This document shows positions 60,128-64,000 of a stretch of DNA of 64,000 nt, piece by piece. Both the position numbers and the translations under genes were made by a program. Position 1 is the first letter of the stretch; each line of letters opens with the position of its first letter. Source of the stretch: Taeniopygia guttata. Lineage: Eukaryota > Chordata > Aves > Passeriformes > Estrildidae. The DNA lies in contig NC_133024.1 of NCBI RefSeq assembly GCF_048771995.1, forward strand, positions 25,746,001 to 25,810,000, in the 5' to 3' direction. A model generated the notes under the pieces. That model was not told where the DNA came from. It ran no database searches and saw only the letters and a list, made by a program, of their open reading frames with translations.

Positions 60128-63100
60128 TGCACTGTAATGGTAACATACTGTGTATGCCTTTTTTATTCTGTGTACCGATAAGAAATTTAATTTGGTAAGA
60201 ACAAATTGAAGGTGACAATATCAGTTTTCTAGAAAGAAAGACAGCACCTTGAATATAATTTTAACCCACTTGTTTTACTGTCAGCCTCTCACATGTCCTT
60301 TGTGTACTTTCTAACAGAATTGCACATAACACATTCAGAGACTGGTTTTGTGCACCTGTCACAAGGCACTTAATATCACATTCAGGCAGCTTGTGTGCAG
60401 CTGAGCACTTGTATGGTTTGGGCCCTGTTTCTGAGATTAGAAATTTGACTAGTCTTTCATTTTTTTGCTTTGGTCTTGTGTGCTGACTTCTGGAGCTACT
60501 GCCTTTTCTCCTGAGTGCTCAGCTCCTCACTTCATCCCCAGTGAGCTGCTCAGAACACATCTGTCTTCTCATCTTCTTTTGAATGCCACTTCCTCAGGCA
60601 AGTTCTATGTTGGCTTCAAAAGTTCCTCATCTGATTCAAATTACTTTTGAGCCTGTCCTATCTATTTTGTTAATTTTCTATTATGCTTCTCTTTTTCCCT
60701 GCTTTTTTTGCCTTACCCTTTCTTCGGGAGCACTTGTGTCCATTTCTAGTGCATCTTTTTTATATTCTGTCTCTTCCAGCCACCAGAAAAAAAAATAAAT
60801 CACATGGAGATATTTATTATATATATTCATACAATGTAGCCAGTCCGGTTTGATCTTTATGCTATTGTTTCTTGTCCTTTGAGTTCAATGATTTTCAGAC
60901 ATTCTGGATAGCTTTGCCTGCCATGTAGTTCCATGTATGTGGTAAGTGATGCTACTACTACAACAATTTACAGCTTTTAACCAGCCAAAATGAGGACTTG
61001 GCAAGTCTTAATGTAAATAGGCATACTAAAATTTGTCTTGAAAAAGAAAGGATTCAGAACAGTTCTCCTTTGAACAACTTCAAGCTGTGTGAAGTTGTGT
61101 GTTTTTGTTATCATTGTTAGCTTTCCAAGTGCATGAAAACCCATTAGTGTGATTTTCCTTGACTTTACAAGCACATTTTGTTTGTCTTTGCTGCCACTGA
61201 GAGCTTTTGGCAAACACCAGCAGAAGGAAAGTGTCCATGCTCTGTTTAGTTTTTCTATTTCTATTCAAATTCCTGGCAAAATCTCCAAGAGTATTCCTGT
61301 CAGCTTCACTCTGCTTCAGCTAGATAAGGTTTGGAGCCACAGGGAAAGGAAAACTGAGAAAAACATACCAGAATTAATGCATATTTTCCTCAAAGTAAGA
61401 ATACTCTGTAGAGTGAGTTAAAGGTTGCATCTATAACTTGAACTCATTCTCTGTGAGTTGGGCACCCTGTCTGGAAAATAACCAGCTGGTCTAACCATGG
61501 ATCTCTCAGCTTGATGGGGAAATAGGTGAAGGTAGGGTTAGAACCTGTGCTATGCAGAAGAGCAGCCAAGAGGATAAGCTGCTGCCTGTAGAATGCTGGC
61601 TGATCACTTCCCTGTATTCCACACTGACCTCTGGCTGGAATGCTTGTGGCTCTCAGACTAAAAAACCTATCTGATAAATGCATGCCCTGACTTACAATAT
61701 TGATGCCTTTTTTGTTGTTGTTGTTTGTTTTATCTATGAAGGGCATTTTATTATTTGAAGTACAAGAAGTAATTGCCCTTCAAGTAGAGGTTATCACTTT
61801 AACTTCTCTTAGCTTTGCAAATTGAAATAGATTGCAGCAAGAAGATCTCTGTGAAATCTGTGAATATTGCTAAGCCATTTATAGTGATGAAAGCTGAACT
61901 GCAGCATTCCTTTCTTTTATTCTAGTGACTTGTTCTTTTGAAACTGCAGCCTTGGTAATTTTGTCTGTGAAGGGTGTTACTCTTTTAGGCATGGGCATCT
62001 GTAAGTCAGCTCTAGAGCTCATGGAGTCTCTCTGCTATTGCATGCAATTCAAGGGTATAGTATGTTGGCTCAGTTGGTATTTTGGTGTGGTCTTCTTGAC
62101 TGAAAGAAAAAACCCCTATCTGTGGTTCCCACTAGGCTTAATTTGAATAGTGCCTCTGTCCAGTTGTGTTTTCTTGCCTTGGTATTTGGCTTAATTTATC
62201 CACAGTGGAACCAAAGGAAGAGCTCTGTCTGCTCAGAGCTGCTGAGGTTGGGCATATGAGCTGCAGCAGTATTAGCTTCTGGAGAGGAAGCAAGGATTCC
62301 TCTCTTCCAGTTTATAGTGAATACAGATTAAATCATCTGATGCTTCTGAATTAACAATAATTTGATATGTGTCTCATGCAGTCCAATTTTTGAATGTTTA
62401 ATTTACCTTTTCAAGAGAAATGTCTTTGCCTAAAAATTGTAATTTTAATTGAATTGAGCTAAAAATGATCGGCACACTGAGATGAATGAGCAATGTGGTG
62501 TTCCTCTAAATAATATAAAGTTGTTCTTCAGGTGCTGATTTTTTTTTTAAACATTCAAGGTTAAATTGTTCCCCTTGTCTAACTGCAAATCCATCTCGTC
62601 AGGAAGGGGAAACTGTAGGGGAAACGAAGTATAGGTTAATGTCATTGTGAAATGCTGAAGGAAATCTGGTTGGTATCTTAAATTTTCTCAAGTTTACTGC
62701 CTAAATTTTGATCAAGAAATAACTACATATAGGGGCAGTTCTGTATACACATTGCAGTCTGTGATCAAGGTGCTATTTCACAGCTGAGTTACAGCACTGC
62801 TTTGCCCTTAGAGCACCTTGCATACCTCATTCTCCACTGATAACCTGCTGTGGCCCCCTGGCAGAGCTTATTAACTTGTATCCTTTACAGTGCTCTAGAG
62901 AAATGTATTTTAAACTGCTGACTGGGCCCCTGGACTGTCTTTGTATAGCTGTACTTGGTTCTCGGCCAGAAAAAAGCTGGTGTCTTCTTGACTTTCAATT
63001 TAAGATCAGAGTGATACAGCTGGGTGTGTTTTCTCCCAAAGTGCTGTCAGGGTACAAGCTGGAGGCTCAAGTGTGCCCATCCTGTACTGATATGTGTCTT

Positions 63101-64000
63101 CCAGAGCAAATTACAGGTCAGGCATGCAGCTTGAAGAAAGAAAATCTGTCAACCCATGTTCAGGTAAGCAATTCTGCCACTTGAGGAACGAGCTGTTTTA
63201 CAGTCTAGAGTTATCAACGTTTTTTTGCTTGAACAATGTGAGATTTGGGAGTGCAGAAAAAGGAGAGTGGAAGTGCAGACAGATCATGGGATCTCAAGTG
63301 CAAGGCAGGATGTGCTTTGGAAGATAAGTAAACAGTCCAGTGTTCTGTGTTCCAGCTCAGCTGTGTTCTTCTGAGAGAGGCAACAATAACAAGAGGCATG
63401 AAACCTACTTGGTGTAGATTTGCACTTCAAAAGGATTGGCAAGGCTTTTAATTCTCTCTGCTAGGGATGGCCAGGAAGGGCATTTGATCAGAACGCAGCA
63501 TCATGTCTTCATTGATTAAAAGAAATCTGGGTGTCAGAAGGGAACAGGCAGCTGCTTTGATGGAACAGGAGAAAGCTCAATAATACAAATCTGTTCTGAA
63601 AATGCCAGTCTAAAATTGCATCATGGAAGCATTTTCTCTCTTCACAGTCAAAAATTTTCTTCCTCTTGGGCTGTTTAATAATTTTATTCTTACTTTCTTG
63701 TTTCTTCTTGGGGACTTAATGTGAATTAACACAACTGGCTAATAATCACGTTCTTTGGTTGTGCTTACAGGTGGAGCTAAGGCAGGCTGTCTTTTCTGGA
63801 TTCTTTTTGCTGTTAGTCTGAAACAATATGATCCAGTTTGCTGACTTCAGGCTAGGGAAAAGAGTTAAACTACTCTGCTTATGAAAACAACCCTGTTGAC
63901 AAGTAGATAAATGCCTTTAATAGTTTTACTGCATGACTGGAGTATATAAACTCCTAGTGTCCAGGATTATGGGAATACTTGAATACTGTAGTTTTAAGTT

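Overview
The window looks like a piece of a bird genome, most likely a passerine. Vertebrate genes with conserved introns are present. The repeats are dominated by 5'-truncated CR1 LINEs, and there is one ERVK-type solo LTR of a kind I associate with songbirds. No bacterial, CRISPR or plasmid features are visible. The gene order, NDUFB4(+) - HGD(-) - RABL3(-) - GTF2E1(+), is the one known around human 3q13.33, so this is a conserved syntenic block.

Layout. (1) 1-658: the last intron, last coding exon and polyadenylation signals of NDUFB4, a complex I accessory subunit. (2) 659-3940: a tail-to-tail intergenic gap with a CR1 fragment. (3) 4156-27766: the complete 14-exon coding region of HGD (homogentisate 1,2-dioxygenase) on the minus strand, rebuilt exon by exon to 439 residues with every iron ligand present. 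Its introns hold a 620-bp solo LTR with a 6-bp target duplication and several CR1 pieces. (4) About 27.9-36.1 kb: intergenic sequence plus the likely RABL3 3' UTR, with two abutting CR1 fragments in opposite orientation and a long degenerate purine-rich tract. (5) 36143-46857: the complete 8-exon RABL3 coding region on the minus strand, 236 residues. (6) About 46.7-47.3 kb: a CpG island acting as a shared head-to-head promoter, with four CCAAT boxes, GC boxes and an NRF1-like core. (7) 47.1-64.0 kb: the start of GTF2E1 (TFIIE alpha) on the plus strand: a non-coding first exon, a 7.5-kb intron, the first coding exon, then an intron running off the right edge.

The four genes are unrelated housekeeping or metabolic genes (respiration, tyrosine breakdown, a Rab-like GTPase, basal transcription). 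They are neighbours by ancestry and not one pathway. Only RABL3 and GTF2E1 share an obvious regulatory element. I found no convincing new biological system. The best observations are an upstream ORF overlapping the GTF2E1 start, the NF-Y-rich bidirectional promoter, tandem splice donors in RABL3, the clean solo LTR, and two perfect 12-bp inverted repeats.
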